From the NCBI RefSeq assembly GCF_002860165.1, contig NZ_PGUZ01000005.1, forward strand, positions 1 to 64,000: DNA of 64,000 nt, written 5' to 3'. Numbering within the stretch: the first letter of the stretch is position 1; every line of letters begins with the position of its first letter. This document shows positions 1-9,226 of this stretch, piece after piece. A program made the position numbers and the translations under genes. This DNA comes from Bacillus sp. V3-13. Its GTDB lineage: Bacteria; Bacillota; Bacilli; Bacillales; Cytobacillaceae. Below the pieces are notes generated by a model. The model searched no databases and was not told the origin of the DNA. It saw only the letters and a program-made list of their open reading frames with translations.

Positions 1-59
1 TCTTGACACTTACTCGGGTTGGACTTTCACCAACTAGCAATTAACGGCTTGCTGGGCAC
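1..59 (-). mobile_element. 5' end of a probable group II intron (partial)
   Basis: Read on the minus strand, the sequence from position 59 to the window edge begins GTGCCCAGCAAGC and continues with GTTGGTGAAAGTCCAAC, a short hairpin typical of domain I of bacterial group II introns, whose 5' ends usually read GUGCG/GUGCC. It starts about 10 nt after the T-tract of the xapX terminator. Insertion just after an intrinsic terminator is the known habit of some bacterial group II introns (class C). No reverse-transcriptase ORF can be seen because the element leaves the window. This is recognition from memory on 59 nt, so moderate confidence. Confidence 0.42.
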
Positions 60-70
60 GCGCCAACCTA

Positions 71-104
71 AAAAGAGACTGGCCTTTTCGCGCCAGTCTC
101 TTTT
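71..104 (-). terminator. Terminator of xapX
   Basis: Perfect 13-bp inverted repeat, AAAAGAGACTGGC (71-83) with its complement at 92-104, giving a GC-rich stem with an A-tract and a T-tract on the two sides. It lies 5 nt past the xapX stop and could work in both directions. Confidence 0.85.
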
Positions 105-108
105 GTGA

Positions 109-288
109 TTATTTAGTGAGGTTTTGAATCCACGGCGTGATCATTTCAAATACTTTAAAGCCCAAGTAAATCCCGACGATCCCTGTTATGCCAGCCAGTG
201 CCGGCGGTGCTGGGATCGGCAGCTTGAATAACGCAAAAATAAAGCCGACTATAAACCCCGTAAGCAACGCCAAAAAAACAACTTTCAT
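109..288 (-). CDS. XapX family small membrane protein
   Basis: A 59-residue protein of the XapX family, whose function is unknown. Seen: ATG start preceded by AGGAAGG, a hydrophobic segment at about residues 3-20, a proline-rich LPIPAPPALAGI loop that is the family's hallmark, a second hydrophobic segment at about 31-50, and the tail NLTK before TAA. The length equals that of the family. It lies downstream of argS on the same strand but past the argS hairpin, and has its own terminator, so it is probably a separate unit. The identity rests on the Pro-rich motif and topology. Predicted location is the cytoplasmic membrane. Confidence 0.8.
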   Translation of the reverse strand: MKVVFLALLTGFIVGFIFALFKLPIPAPPALAGITGIVGIYLGFKVFEMITPWIQNLTK

Positions 289-408
289 ATTTTTTCCTTC
301 CTCTCATCGCTGCTCATATGGCAATTCTATTTGAAGCTAAGCTTATCGTTCCCTTTATTGCAAAATTCGATTAAAGCTTAAGCTGCACCCAAGCTTCGGC
401 ATACTAAA

Positions 409-431
409 GGCTTCCGCGGCAAACGGAAGCC
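409..431 (-). terminator. Weak terminator after argS
   Basis: GGCTTCCG (409-416) pairs with CGGAAGCC (424-431). On the argS strand the hairpin is followed only by TTTAG, so it may terminate weakly. The rest of 289-441 shows no gene. Confidence 0.5.
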
Positions 432-441
432 CGATTTAATT

Positions 442-2112
442 CTACATTTTTTCCGGTGCTGAAACGCCGATTAAGGCAAGGGCATTTCTTAACGCGATTT
501 GAACCGATTTCACTAAAGCCAATCGCGCTTTTGTCAGGGCTTCCTGTTCTGGATCAAGCACCTTTTCGGCATTATAAAAGCTGTGGAACGCTGAAGCCAG
601 TTCGAAAATATAGTTTGTAATCCGATGCGGCATCCGTTTTTCGGCAGCCTCTGCGACAGCCTGCGGGAATTCACCCAGCTTTTTCAAAAGATCGATTTCT
701 TTTTCGGCTTGAATGAGCGAGAAATCCGCCTCATCTGTATACGTCAGCCCATTTTCGACAGCCTGGCGCAAAATGCTGCTGATGCGGGCATGCGCATATT
801 GGGCATAGTATACAGGATTTTCATTCGACTGGGATACGGCCAGGTCAAGATCAAAGTCCAAATGGGTATCGGGACTTCGCATCGCGAAGAAGTATCGGGT
901 CGCATCGAGGCCGACCTCATCAACAAGGTCACGCATCGTGACGGCTTTGCCTGTCCGCTTGCTCATCTTCATCTTCTCGCCATTTTTATAAAGGTGGACG
1001 AGCTGGATAATCTCCACCTCGAGGGCATCCCGCTCGTAACCGAGCGCTTGAATTGCCGCTTTCATGCGCGGGATATAGCCATGGTGATCGGCTCCCCATA
1101 TATTAATCAGCTTTTCAAACCCTCTCTCAAGCTTATCTTTGTGGTAAGCAATATCCGGTGTTAAATACGTATAGGACCCATCCTGCTTGATCAACACCCG
1201 GTCTTTGTCATCGCCAAGCTCGGTGGAACGGAACCAGACAGCGCCATCCTGTTCATATATATAGCCGTTATCCTTCAGTGTTTGCAGGGCGGCCTCAATT
1301 TTACCATTATGGTACAAAGACGTCTCTGAATACCAGACATCGAATGAGACCCGGAAGTTTTCAAGATCATTCTTCAGCTTTTCCATCTCATACTTCAATC
1401 CGTATTCGCGGAAAAAATCGAATCTTTCCTGCTCGTCTGCAGTAACATATTTATCGCCAAATTCCCCGGCCAGCGCTTTCCCGATCCTGATGATATCTTC
1501 TCCGTGGTAGCCATCCTCAGGCATCGGCTTGTCCAGCCCAAGCGCCTGGAAGTAACGGGCTTCCACCGAGAGGGCCAGATTGTTGATTTGATTGCCGGCG
1601 TCATTAATATAATATTCACGGGATACATCATAACCCGCTTTTGCCAATATGTTGCACAGCGAGTCACCAACAGCGGCACCCCTTGCATGGCCAAGATGGA
1701 GATCACCGGTTGGATTGGCTGAAACGAACTCGACCTGGATTTTCTGGCCGTTTCCGGTATTCGTTTCGCCATATTTATGATCCTGATCAATAATGGTTGG
1801 AATCAAGCCGGTCAGGTAGCTGTTATTCATGTGAAAATTAATAAAGCCGGGTCCCGCAATGTCTATTTTCTCAATCGAGGCTTTTGAACGGTCAAAATGG
1901 CTGATCAATTCTTCCGCAATGGCACGCGGAGCTTTTTTAGCGATTCGCGCCAGCTGCATCGCCATATTCGTCGAATAATCGCCATGCGTTTTTTCTTTTG
2001 GAATTTCCAAAACGACGTCGGGAACATCCTGTTCCGCTGCCAGATTGGCTTTTACAACCGCGGCTTTTATTTCTTGCTTTAGCTTGCTTTGGACTTGCTC
2101 AACTATGTTCAT
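442..2112 (-). CDS. argS: Arginyl-tRNA synthetase
   Basis: Charges tRNA-Arg with arginine in the cytosol (class I aminoacyl-tRNA synthetase). The 556 residues match the usual Bacillus length. Visible features: N-terminal Add-1 domain with the GDYSTN motif near residue 44, the HIGH-type signature as HLGH within [13 protein letters not shown] (about 135), a KMSKS-type signature KMSKRTGK near 380, and a C-terminal anticodon-binding helical domain. The ATG overlaps the stop of the upstream DUF1934 gene as ATGA, indicating translational coupling. The ywiB-argS pair is the standard Bacillus arrangement. Confidence 0.98.
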   Translation of the reverse strand: MNIVEQVQSKLKQEIKAAVVKANLAAEQDVPDVVLEIPKEKTHGDYSTNMAMQLARIAKKAPRAIAEELISHFDRSKASIEKIDIAGPGFINFHMNNSYLTGLIPTIIDQDHKYGETNTGNGQKIQVEFVSANPTGDLHLGHARGAAVGDSLCNILAKAGYDVSREYYINDAGNQINNLALSVEARYFQALGLDKPMPEDGYHGEDIIRIGKALAGEFGDKYVTADEQERFDFFREYGLKYEMEKLKNDLENFRVSFDVWYSETSLYHNGKIEAALQTLKDNGYIYEQDGAVWFRSTELGDDKDRVLIKQDGSYTYLTPDIAYHKDKLERGFEKLINIWGADHHGYIPRMKAAIQALGYERDALEVEIIQLVHLYKNGEKMKMSKRTGKAVTMRDLVDEVGLDATRYFFAMRSPDTHLDFDLDLAVSQSNENPVYYAQYAHARISSILRQAVENGLTYTDEADFSLIQAEKEIDLLKKLGEFPQAVAEAAEKRMPHRITNYIFELASAFHSFYNAEKVLDPEQEALTKARLALVKSVQIALRNALALIGVSAPEKM

Positions 2113-2561
2113 TGCCCTTCCTCCTCGTATGTAATCGTCATTTGGTAGGTCCCGGCCCTGGCACCCTCCATGAAAAAATCGTATAACAGTTCGAGCGACC
2201 CGGAGCGAATCTGGTCATGAAAGATATGGTCCAGTCGTTTCACAGTGGCCGAGGTTCGGAAAGTTCCGTACGGGGTTTCATAGCTGCCCGCTCGATTTTG
2301 GCCGCGGCTCAGTGCGAGCCTCATTTTGACGGCACCGCTTCTTAAGATCAGCGCATCGCTTTCAGCTATTTTTACAATCGTTTTTATTTGGCCTTCTTCC
2401 ATTGCCTCTTCATATTGAAGATAGGTGTCGTTATCCTTGTGAAAGTGTTTGCCAAACGTGGTCAGTTCATAAGTCTCCTGATCGTTGTCCTGGTGAATCA
2501 CTGTTTTTACGTTTATTTTAACAGGCATTTGTTCCGCTGGGTTGTTCGGCAACGGCAACAC
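2109..2561 (-). CDS. ywiB: DUF1934 beta-barrel protein (YwiB)
   Basis: Small cytosolic protein of the DUF1934 family, predicted to fold as a calycin-like beta-barrel; no reaction is established. Seen: alternating short hydrophobic strands throughout (e.g. [27 protein letters not shown]) and an acidic C-terminus. The frame opens with GTG at 2561 behind GAGGAAAAAGGA; the adjacent TTG codon at 2558 or ATG at 2528 (no SD) are alternative starts, so the N-terminal 11 residues are uncertain. It overlaps argS by 4 nt, which it precedes in Bacillus genomes generally. Confidence 0.85.
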   Translation of the reverse strand: MLPLPNNPAEQMPVKINVKTVIHQDNDQETYELTTFGKHFHKDNDTYLQYEEAMEEGQIKTIVKIAESDALILRSGAVKMRLALSRGQNRAGSYETPYGTFRTSATVKRLDHIFHDQIRSGSLELLYDFFMEGARAGTYQMTITYEEEGQ

Positions 2562-2647
2562 GTCCTTTTTCCTCTTTATTATAACTTTATAAGTATAATT
2601 ATTCTCCTCTAAAAGTGCAAGGAAGCCTCCGTTTTCCGCAAAAAAAA

Positions 2648-2672
2648 AACGAAGACGATTCGTCTCCGTTTT
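2648..2672 (-). terminator. Terminator of speE-speB
   Basis: AACGAAGACGA (plus strand) pairs with TCGTCTCCGTT. On the minus strand the stem is followed by a run of nine T, just after the speB stop. A good intrinsic terminator. Confidence 0.85.
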
Positions 2673-2680
2673 ACTTTTTC

Positions 2681-3553
2681 TTATTTAATCCAGCCGAGAA
2701 TCATTTCGCGAAGAAGCTTGCTTGCCGTGTTGGCTGTTTGCTCGGACGGGTCGTAGATCGGGGCGACTTCGACGAGGTCGGCACCCACAACATGAACATC
2801 TGATCCGGCAATTTCGTGGATGGACGCGAGCAGTTCCCTTGATGTTATTCCGCCAGCATCGACTGTTCCGGTTCCCGGCGCATGGGCGGGGTCCAATACA
2901 TCAATATCAATCGTGACGTATACAGGGCGGCCGGCAAGCTTCGGCAGGATTTCCTGTAACGGCTTATGAACTTCAAATTTTGAAATATGAAGGCCGGCTT
3001 CTTTGGCCCAGTCAAACTCCTCTTTCATTCCGGAACGAATTCCAAAGGAATAAATGTTCCCGGGACCGATTAATGCCGCTGCCTTCCGAATCGGTGTGGC
3101 GTGGGAAAGAGGCTCGCCTTCGTAATGCTCGCGCAAATCTGCATGGGCGTCCATATGGATAATGGCAAGATCCGGATATTTTTTGTACATCGCTTTTATG
3201 ACCGGCCATGATACTAAATGCTCGCCGCCCATTCCGAGCGGAAACTTTCCGTCGGCAAGAATCTTCCCGACAAACTCTTCGATCGCTTCAATGCTTTTTT
3301 GCGGATTTCCGAATGGCAGCGGAATATCTCCGGCATCAAAGTATTTAACATCGTCAAGCTCCCTGTCGAGATATGGGCTGTACTCTTCAAGACCGATTGA
3401 CACTTCCCTGATCCGGGACGGGCCAAACCGGGAGCCGGGGCGAAAGCTGACTGTCCAATCCATCGGCATTCCATAGATGACGGCTTTGCTTTCTTCATAA
3501 TCCGGATGGCTCTTAATAAAGACATTGCCTGAATATGCTTCATCAAAACGCAT
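2681..3553 (-). CDS. speB: Agmatinase
   Basis: Hydrolyses agmatine to putrescine and urea (ureohydrolase family, binuclear Mn centre), feeding polyamine synthesis. The 290 residues match the Bacillus length. Metal-binding motifs are visible: GGEH (about 115), DAHADLR (about 139) and DIDVLDPAHAPGTG (about 220). The ATG at 3553 (MRFDEAYSG) fits the family; the frame is open to a GTG at 3568, but that would add five residues not expected in the family. It follows speE by 71 nt and shares its terminator, so the two are one polyamine operon making putrescine and then spermidine. Confidence 0.97.
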   Translation of the reverse strand: MRFDEAYSGNVFIKSHPDYEESKAVIYGMPMDWTVSFRPGSRFGPSRIREVSIGLEEYSPYLDRELDDVKYFDAGDIPLPFGNPQKSIEAIEEFVGKILADGKFPLGMGGEHLVSWPVIKAMYKKYPDLAIIHMDAHADLREHYEGEPLSHATPIRKAAALIGPGNIYSFGIRSGMKEEFDWAKEAGLHISKFEVHKPLQEILPKLAGRPVYVTIDIDVLDPAHAPGTGTVDAGGITSRELLASIHEIAGSDVHVVGADLVEVAPIYDPSEQTANTASKLLREMILGWIK

Positions 3554-3624
3554 GCAAAAAAACCCCACTTCATATGTAATCCGGACGGCCCTCTATCGTA
3601 TCGCCGTCCTGCCTGAAAATTTTC

Positions 3625-4452
3625 CTACTTTGTTAAGTCGCTGACGAACTTTGGCAATACGAAGGCTGCTTTATGAAGCTCTTTCGTATAATACTTCGTA
3701 TCGATTTCATGAAAGCGGTCGTCGCTTACCTCGAGTGGATCATACTTTTTCGATCCGATCGTAAACGCCCATAACCCGCTTGGATATGTCGGGATATTCG
3801 CTGTATAAAGCCGGGTAATCGGGAATATTTCTTTGACGTCTTTTTGGACACTGCGGATCAGGTCCGCCTTAAACCACGGATTATCTGACTGCGCGACAAA
3901 AATGCCATCTTCTTTCAACGCTTTTGAAATTCCGGCATAAAACCCTCTTGTAAACAAGTTGACAGCAGGTCCGACTGGCTCTGTCGAATCAACCATGATG
4001 ACATCATATTCATTCTCACTTTCGGCGATATGCATAAAGCCGTCGCCAACCTTGACTTCGACGCGCTCATCATCAAGCTTGCCGGCGATTTCGGGCAAAT
4101 ATTTTTTCGAGTATTCAATGACTTTACCGTCAATATCAACGAGTGTCACTTTTTTAACGCTTGGATGCTTCAACACTTCGCGAACGACACCACCGTCACC
4201 GCCGCCGACGACAAGGACATTTTCAGGGTTCGGGTGCGTAAATAAAGGCACATGCGCCACCATCTCATGGTAAACAAATTCATCCTTGACAGAAGTCATT
4301 ACCATATCGTCAAGAAGAAGCATATTGCCCCATTCTTCTGTTTCGACCATGTCAAGCTTTTGAAAGTCGGTTTGTTCTGTATGTAAAGTGCGTTTTACCT
4401 TCATCGTAATTCCAAAATTGTCTGTTTGTTTTTCTGTAAACCAAAGTCCCAT
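3625..4452 (-). CDS. speE: Spermidine synthase
   Basis: Transfers an aminopropyl group from decarboxylated S-adenosylmethionine to putrescine, making spermidine. The 275 residues are typical of Bacillus SpeE. Visible: N-terminal beta domain (LWFTEKQT), the nucleotide-binding loop VVGGGDGGV (about 83), the VDIDG acidic motif and the catalytic segment [11 protein letters not shown] (about 155). ATG 4452 is chosen over ATG 4461 because AAAGGA sits 8 nt upstream of it, whereas it abuts 4461. First gene of speE-speB. Confidence 0.97.
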   Translation of the reverse strand: MGLWFTEKQTDNFGITMKVKRTLHTEQTDFQKLDMVETEEWGNMLLLDDMVMTSVKDEFVYHEMVAHVPLFTHPNPENVLVVGGGDGGVVREVLKHPSVKKVTLVDIDGKVIEYSKKYLPEIAGKLDDERVEVKVGDGFMHIAESENEYDVIMVDSTEPVGPAVNLFTRGFYAGISKALKEDGIFVAQSDNPWFKADLIRSVQKDVKEIFPITRLYTANIPTYPSGLWAFTIGSKKYDPLEVSDDRFHEIDTKYYTKELHKAAFVLPKFVSDLTK

Positions 4453-4551
4453 ATTGATCATCCTTTCTTTATTAAGCTTTCATCTATGTATAACACCGGC
4501 TGGACTTTATTTATAATGTTCCCCAACCGGTTAATTACAAACATGAGAAAA

Positions 4552-4579
4552 AGTATAGAGGAATCTAGCAAAATTGCAA
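4552..4579 (-). promoter_or_regulatory. Candidate sigma-A promoter for speE-speB
   Basis: On the minus strand TTGCAA (4579-4574) and TATACT (4557-4552) are separated by 16 nt, close to the housekeeping consensus. The leader to the speE ATG would be about 90 nt. Prediction from sequence only. Confidence 0.55.
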
Positions 4580-4684
4580 GGAAAAAATATTGTTTTTTCA
4601 TAGGCAATGTTTAAAACCCGGCTGTTTTTTTCATACTGATAATAGCTTCGTGGCTGAGCATTTTTATTATGAAAAAACAGGGGG

Positions 4685-6763
4685 GTGATTCCCATCGAGA
4701 TTATGACCGACCGGCGGCTGCGCAAAACAATCAAGTACGTAAGAGCTTTTTTGATCATCAGTTTAATAGCAATTGCCTTCATGCTTGTTCTTATTGCCGG
4801 TATATTGGGATATGCAAAAATATTGGGAGCGCCGCCGCTCGCAGTCCCGCAATCGACATTGTATTACGCGGATGATGGAACCGTTATTGGTGAAAGCAAC
4901 AGCGGCCAGAAACGCTATTGGGTTCCGCTTGAAGATATTGCCCCTGCGTTGATTGAAGCAACGGTCTCGATTGAGGATAAAAGCTTCCGTGACCATCATG
5001 GTTTTGATTACAAACGAATCGCCGGTGCGGCCCTGGCTGATCTAAAAGCACTTTCCAAAGTGCAGGGCGCAAGCACGATTACCCAGCAATATGCGCGAAA
5101 CTTGTTTCTTGAGCACGAGAAGACGTGGAAACGAAAAATTCTTGAGGCCTTTTATACGATTCGTTTAGAAATGAATTATTCAAAAAAAGATATTTTGGAA
5201 GGATATTTAAATACGATTTATTATGGAAACGGTGCATACGGAGTCGAAGCCGCAAGCCAATTTTATTTTGGCAAAAGCGCCGGTGAATTATCCGTAGGCG
5301 AAGCGGCTTTGCTCGCAGGAATTCCGAAGGGTCCCGCTGTTTATTCCCCGTTTGCATCAATGGAAAAAGCAAAGGAACGGCAAAAAGTGATATTAAACTC
5401 AATGGCCGAGGACGGCTATCTGGAGAAAGAAGCAGCTGAGCAAGCCGCAGCTGAGCCATTTACACTTAAGGGACAACATCTCCATTTACAAACCGAAACC
5501 GCTGCATATTTCCAGGATGCAGTCAGGAACGCGTTGAAAACCGAGTTGAAGCTTGATGACCGCACGATTGCCCTTGGCGGTCTCAAAGTGTATACAACCC
5601 TTGATCTCGAACAGCAGGAAATCGCGGAAAAGACCGTTGAAAAACTGATTTCAAAGGAATCCGGGATTCAGCTTGGTCTTGTCGCGATGAATCCAGGCAA
5701 CGGCCATGTTAAAGCCATGGTCGGGGGCAGGGATTACCGCCAAAGCCCTTTTAACCGGGCCGTGCAGGCAGTGCGCCAGCCCGGCTCAACGATCAAGCCG
5801 TTGCTGTATTACCAGGCACTTGAAGAGGGATTCACACCTTCAAGTACAATGAGAAGCGAAAAAACAACCTTTCAATTTGGAGACGGGATGGCGGATTACA
5901 CACCGCACAATTATAACAACCTTTACGCAGACAGCGATATTACGATGGCCCAGGCACTGGCGCTTTCAGACAACGTATTTGCCGTAAAAACCCATCTCTT
6001 ATTGGGAGAAAAATCGCTTGTTGAGACAATAAAGGATTTTGGCATCTCTACTAAAATGTCGGATGTACCATCCCTTGCTCTCGGGACTTCCGGAGTGCGC
6101 GTCATTGAAATGGCCAATGCATACAGCCTGCTTGCCAACGGCGGAAAAAAGGTATCTCCCGTGTTCATTAAACGAGTCGAAAACCACCGCGGTGAACTGA
6201 TTTATGAGCATCAAAAAGCGAAGGAAACGATTCTCCGCCCGGATCTTGCTTTTGTGATGACCCATATGATGACCGGTATGTTTGACAGGAAGCTTAACGG
6301 CTATACGACCGTAACAGGGGATACGATCATTAAGGACATGACCCGGTTGTATGCAGGAAAATCAGGTTCCACCGATACGGATAGCTGGATGGTCGGCTTT
6401 GCCCCGCAGCTCGTTACAGCGGTCTGGACAGGGTATGATAAAGGGAAACCGATTGAGCTCACCGCCGAAAAATCGTATGCGAAAAACGTCTGGGTCCATT
6501 TTATGGAACAGGCACTGGAGGATGAGCCAATCAAAGCGTTCAAACCCCCAAAAGGGGTTGTCGGCGTACATGTGAATCCCGCAAATGGAAAGCTGGCGAC
6601 GGAAGACTGTCCAGTAAAGCGGTTAACCTATTTCGTGGCTGGTACTGAACCGGTCGATTATTGTACAGACCATATTGAAGATGGAAACAATGGATCAGGG
6701 GAGCCGAAACATCCGAAAGCAAAAGCCCCATGGTACAAGCGAATATTTGAATGGATACCGTAA
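4685..6763 (+). CDS. pbpG: Class A penicillin-binding protein 2D (transglycosylase/transpeptidase)
   Basis: Bifunctional peptidoglycan synthase anchored by one N-terminal membrane helix (about residues 20-45). In B. subtilis PbpG acts in the forespore during germ-cell-wall formation. The glycosyltransferase domain shows EDKSF (about 96), GASTITQQ (about 128) and GYLNTIYYGNGAYG. The transpeptidase domain shows the SxxK motif STIK, the SDN motif in ALSDNVF, and a KSG triad in place of KTG (YAGKSGST). The length of 692 equals the family. The start is uncertain: GTG 4685 overlaps the AGGGGGTGA ribosome-binding site, and ATG 4703 lies 14 nt after it. No clean sigma-F promoter could be matched upstream. 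Confidence 0.93.
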   Translation: MIPIEIMTDRRLRKTIKYVRAFLIISLIAIAFMLVLIAGILGYAKILGAPPLAVPQSTLYYADDGTVIGESNSGQKRYWVPLEDIAPALIEATVSIEDKSFRDHHGFDYKRIAGAALADLKALSKVQGASTITQQYARNLFLEHEKTWKRKILEAFYTIRLEMNYSKKDILEGYLNTIYYGNGAYGVEAASQFYFGKSAGELSVGEAALLAGIPKGPAVYSPFASMEKAKERQKVILNSMAEDGYLEKEAAEQAAAEPFTLKGQHLHLQTETAAYFQDAVRNALKTELKLDDRTIALGGLKVYTTLDLEQQEIAEKTVEKLISKESGIQLGLVAMNPGNGHVKAMVGGRDYRQSPFNRAVQAVRQPGSTIKPLLYYQALEEGFTPSSTMRSEKTTFQFGDGMADYTPHNYNNLYADSDITMAQALALSDNVFAVKTHLLLGEKSLVETIKDFGISTKMSDVPSLALGTSGVRVIEMANAYSLLANGGKKVSPVFIKRVENHRGELIYEHQKAKETILRPDLAFVMTHMMTGMFDRKLNGYTTVTGDTIIKDMTRLYAGKSGSTDTDSWMVGFAPQLVTAVWTGYDKGKPIELTAEKSYAKNVWVHFMEQALEDEPIKAFKPPKGVVGVHVNPANGKLATEDCPVKRLTYFVAGTEPVDYCTDHIEDGNNGSGEPKHPKAKAPWYKRIFEWIP

Positions 6764-6776
6764 TTTTTTACGCATG

Positions 6777-6810
6777 GAAAACCCCCGGGAGATGGTTCCC
6801 CGGGGGTTTT
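6777..6810 (+). terminator. Terminator of pbpG
   Basis: AAAACCCCCGGG and its complement CCCGGGGGTTTT flank an 8-10 nt loop 14 nt after the pbpG stop. Strong intrinsic terminator, symmetric enough to act on both strands. Confidence 0.88.
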
Positions 6811-6929
6811 CCTGTCCTAGTTCTAACGTGTTCACGTTGATAAATAGTTTACTTTTTTTATGAAAATTGGGCAAGTACTTATGGCCATTAGTTCACCAAT
6901 TTGTCACAGATTCGACAAATAACTGGTAT

Positions 6930-7445
6930 TTATTGTGCGCTGTTTAAACCGGCCCGCAGCACCGGTTCCGAGCGGTTCCACATACCTTCATCGTGGTTTT
7001 TCAGGAAGTTTGCTAAAACCTCTTTTGACCTGTCGTCCATATGCTCAACGATGATGTGGCGCTTAATCGATTTATCCAAACGGTTGACATGCTCCGGGAG
7101 CGATTTGTAACCCCGTCTGATCGCCCGGTCAACTGTCATTTCACAGGCTGTCACCCCGGCATAGTACGGTCCTGCTTCTTTCCTGTCTATCGTTACCCAA
7201 ACGAGCCAATATGGTTTGCCGTTTGGAACCTCTTCCTTGTTTGCAAGGAACTTGATTCCTTTTTCGACAGCACTTCTGGCATGCATCGCGCCAACATCTA
7301 CGGCGGCTTCGCCTGCTTCTACATCAATAATGACCGGCGAAACATTGTCAAGGCTTAAAGATCCTGTACCAAAACCGCCGTGTCCATCGGTTGGGTCACT
7401 TTTAATAATATTAAAACCGATCGATTTCTTTTTCTTCTCTTCCAT
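6930..7445 (-). CDS. ywhD: YwhD family protein
   Basis: Conserved 171-residue Bacillus protein of the YwhD family; function unknown. Seen: a charged, lysine-rich start, then a mixed alpha/beta body with the segments GFGTGSLSLDN and YYAGVTACEMTVDRAIRRG, no signal peptide and no membrane helix, so probably cytosolic. AAGGAGG lies 8 nt before the ATG. It follows ywhC by 30 nt on the same strand, as in B. subtilis, so both are probably cotranscribed. Assigned by overall recognition of the sequence and the preserved neighbourhood. Confidence 0.9.
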   Translation of the reverse strand: MEEKKKKSIGFNIIKSDPTDGHGGFGTGSLSLDNVSPVIIDVEAGEAAVDVGAMHARSAVEKGIKFLANKEEVPNGKPYWLVWVTIDRKEAGPYYAGVTACEMTVDRAIRRGYKSLPEHVNRLDKSIKRHIIVEHMDDRSKEVLANFLKNHDEGMWNRSEPVLRAGLNSAQ

Positions 7446-7475
7446 ATGTGCATCCTCCTTGTAACAGGTCCCTTA

Positions 7476-8132
7476 TCATAGAAATAACTGATAAAAAAAC
7501 TGGTCAAGCCCGTTAAAAATCGCTGGAAAAAAGATATTAAAAACGGGTTGAATCGTATAATCACCGAGCGGTGTAATGACCAGGATAATAAAAATTAGCG
7601 AACCGTATGCTTCGAACTGCGTCATTTTGGCACGAAGATTCCGGGGTGCCAGGTCTTCAATAATCCGGTAGCCGTCCAATGGCGGAAGCGGCAGTAAATT
7701 GAATATAAACAGCATTAAGTTTAGCCGGATAAACATTTCGAAAAACTCGGGGATGAACGCCGGCACACTGTTGGCCAGGCCGGCTCCGGCCAAACCATAC
7801 AATAGGGCAAAGCCAATCACTGTGAGCACGAGATTGCTGAGCGGACCGGCAAATGAAACAGTGATGCCGGCAAGCCTTGGGTTTTTAAAGAAAAACCGGT
7901 TGACCGGAACAGGCCGGGCCCAACCGAACCCCGCAATAAAAATCAAAATCGTTCCGATGGGATCGAGGTGCTGAACCGGATTTAAAGTCAGCCTGCCCTG
8001 TTTTTTTGCGGTCTCATCACCAAATTTATAGGCTGTATATGCGTGGGCAAATTCATGTACCGAAAAAGCAATGATAAGCGCTGCCGCCACATAGGGAATT
8101 TTCTCGAGTGGAAAGGCAAGAAATTGTTCCAA
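7476..8132 (-). CDS. ywhC: Site-2 protease family membrane metalloprotease (YwhC, M50)
   Basis: Predicted zinc membrane protease of the M50/site-2 protease family. The metal-binding HEFAH motif (HExxH) sits in the first membrane helix at about residue 25, and the third ligand motif appears as LPPLDG near residue 150. At least four hydrophobic helices follow. Substrate unknown. The start codon is TTG at 8132, with AAGGAGA 8 nt upstream and no nearby ATG. First gene of the ywhC-ywhD pair. Confidence 0.92.
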   Translation of the reverse strand: MEQFLAFPLEKIPYVAAALIIAFSVHEFAHAYTAYKFGDETAKKQGRLTLNPVQHLDPIGTILIFIAGFGWARPVPVNRFFFKNPRLAGITVSFAGPLSNLVLTVIGFALLYGLAGAGLANSVPAFIPEFFEMFIRLNLMLFIFNLLPLPPLDGYRIIEDLAPRNLRAKMTQFEAYGSLIFIILVITPLGDYTIQPVFNIFFPAIFNGLDQFFYQLFL

Positions 8133-8408
8133 TGATCCCGTCTCCTTTATGCACGTTTCGTTCTTTTGTGCGTTCGTAATTCAATCATTTCGCCCGCTCT
8201 AATCTTGCTTTAAGTGGTACAAGATAGGAAATCACAATTATAAGTAAAGTATACATGAAACCTGGCTTAAAGTGAAAAAGGGAGATAACGAAAAACCCTT
8301 GGCAAACTTTGATGAAGGTTAGGAGGGGAAATAATCCCGTTCGATATGGTAAAATCGTAAAAACGGACAAAATCGGCCGTGAATAAAATCATTTGGAGGA
8401 AACCAACC

Positions 8409-8594
8409 ATGCCATATGTCACCGTTAAAATGCTGGAAGGAAGAAGTGAAGAGCAAAAAAAGGCGTTAGTCGAAAAAGTTACCGAAGCTGTTAGTGAAAC
8501 AACCGGTGCTGCACCCGAGAAAATTGTTGTTTTTATCGAAGAAATGTCGAAAAACCATTATGGTGTCGCCGGAAAAAGGTTAAGCGACGAATAG
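8409..8594 (+). CDS. ywhB: 4-oxalocrotonate tautomerase family enzyme (YwhB)
   Basis: A 61-residue tautomerase of the 4-OT family. The catalytic N-terminal proline follows the initiator Met directly (MPYVTVKMLEGR) and becomes residue 1 after processing. The ATG at 8409 is fixed by this and by TTTGGAGG 8 nt upstream; an upstream in-frame ATG at 8379 would bury the catalytic proline. The B. subtilis homologue converts 2-hydroxymuconate in vitro, but its natural substrate is unclear. Divergent from ywhC. Confidence 0.93.
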   Translation: MPYVTVKMLEGRSEEQKKALVEKVTEAVSETTGAAPEKIVVFIEEMSKNHYGVAGKRLSDE

Positions 8595-8605
8595 GCTGGG
8601 TAATA

Positions 8606-8643
8606 AAAAAGCTAAGCTCCCTTATTGGAGTTTAGCTTTTTTC
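8606..8643. terminator. Shared bidirectional terminator of ywhB and ywgA
   Basis: AAAAAGCTAAGCTCC pairs with GGAGTTTAGCTTTTT around a CTTATT loop. It lies between the converging ywhB and ywgA; the ywgA stop codon falls inside the loop. Confidence 0.88.
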
Positions 8644-9140
8644 TTTAGATTTTCAATATACTGATAGGCACTTTCAATTTCTTCTTCTGTATAGTGCTGC
8701 GTGCTTTTAAGCGTAATTACTTTTTCGCTGACCTCAGCCCGTGAAAGATTATCAAAATACAATACAGTCGAAACAAGCTCAAGAAATCTAGCATTCTGGC
8801 TGTTCATATCAATTAGGCAATCTTCAAGGCAGGGTATGACCACTTCATTGGAACTCAAAAATTCTTTCCCTGACTCTGTTAAAGAATAGCGGTATTGATA
8901 ATAGCCGCCCGTTTTCTCTTTCTGCTCATTCAGAAACCCCATATTGCACAGTTCCTCCACTCTTAGAGTAAGCTCCTCCGAATATGGTCCGTAAAAATGA
9001 AACTGGAATCTTTCCTGAAAAGGAAACGATACTTTCTTGGCAATATAAATGATTTTCTGCAGTTTTTTTCTGCCGGTTATTTCTTCAGCAACTGAAACTG
9101 CATACATTAATTTAGCATGGTCTTTTAGCAAATCCGTCAT
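8622..9140 (-). CDS. ywgA: YwgA family protein
   Basis: A 172-residue cytosolic protein resembling B. subtilis YwgA; function unproven. The N-terminal half has KLQKIIYIAKK and FHFYGPYSEEL, a pattern like the helical SocA/Panacea antitoxin-type fold (DUF4065-like KLQK...GPY). The rest is helical with an acidic stretch near the end. No membrane segments. It lies 86 nt downstream of ywfO on the same strand, the order seen in B. subtilis. The Panacea resemblance is an inference from short motifs. Confidence 0.82.
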   Translation of the reverse strand: MTDLLKDHAKLMYAVSVAEEITGRKKLQKIIYIAKKVSFPFQERFQFHFYGPYSEELTLRVEELCNMGFLNEQKEKTGGYYQYRYSLTESGKEFLSSNEVVIPCLEDCLIDMNSQNARFLELVSTVLYFDNLSRAEVSEKVITLKSTQHYTEEEIESAYQYIENLKKKAKLQ

Positions 9141-9226
9141 CTCCTACTTCAATTCATGCAGATGTCCTTTTATATGTAGAGCGTTATGTAATGAGCCTGC
9201 AATCACTGCAACTCCTGGAATTTTTC

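Noticed and set aside
4631-4660. Sigma-F promoter for pbpG (TCATA ... GGCTGAGCA)
   Set aside because: The -35 lacks the leading G and the -10 lacks the fixed A, with wrong spacing; B. subtilis pbpG is sigma-F dependent but I cannot point to the site here.
8185-8370. 61-codon minus-strand ORF between ywhC and ywhB
   Set aside because: No ribosome-binding site, poor composition, and it covers the leader of the divergent genes; no family recognised.
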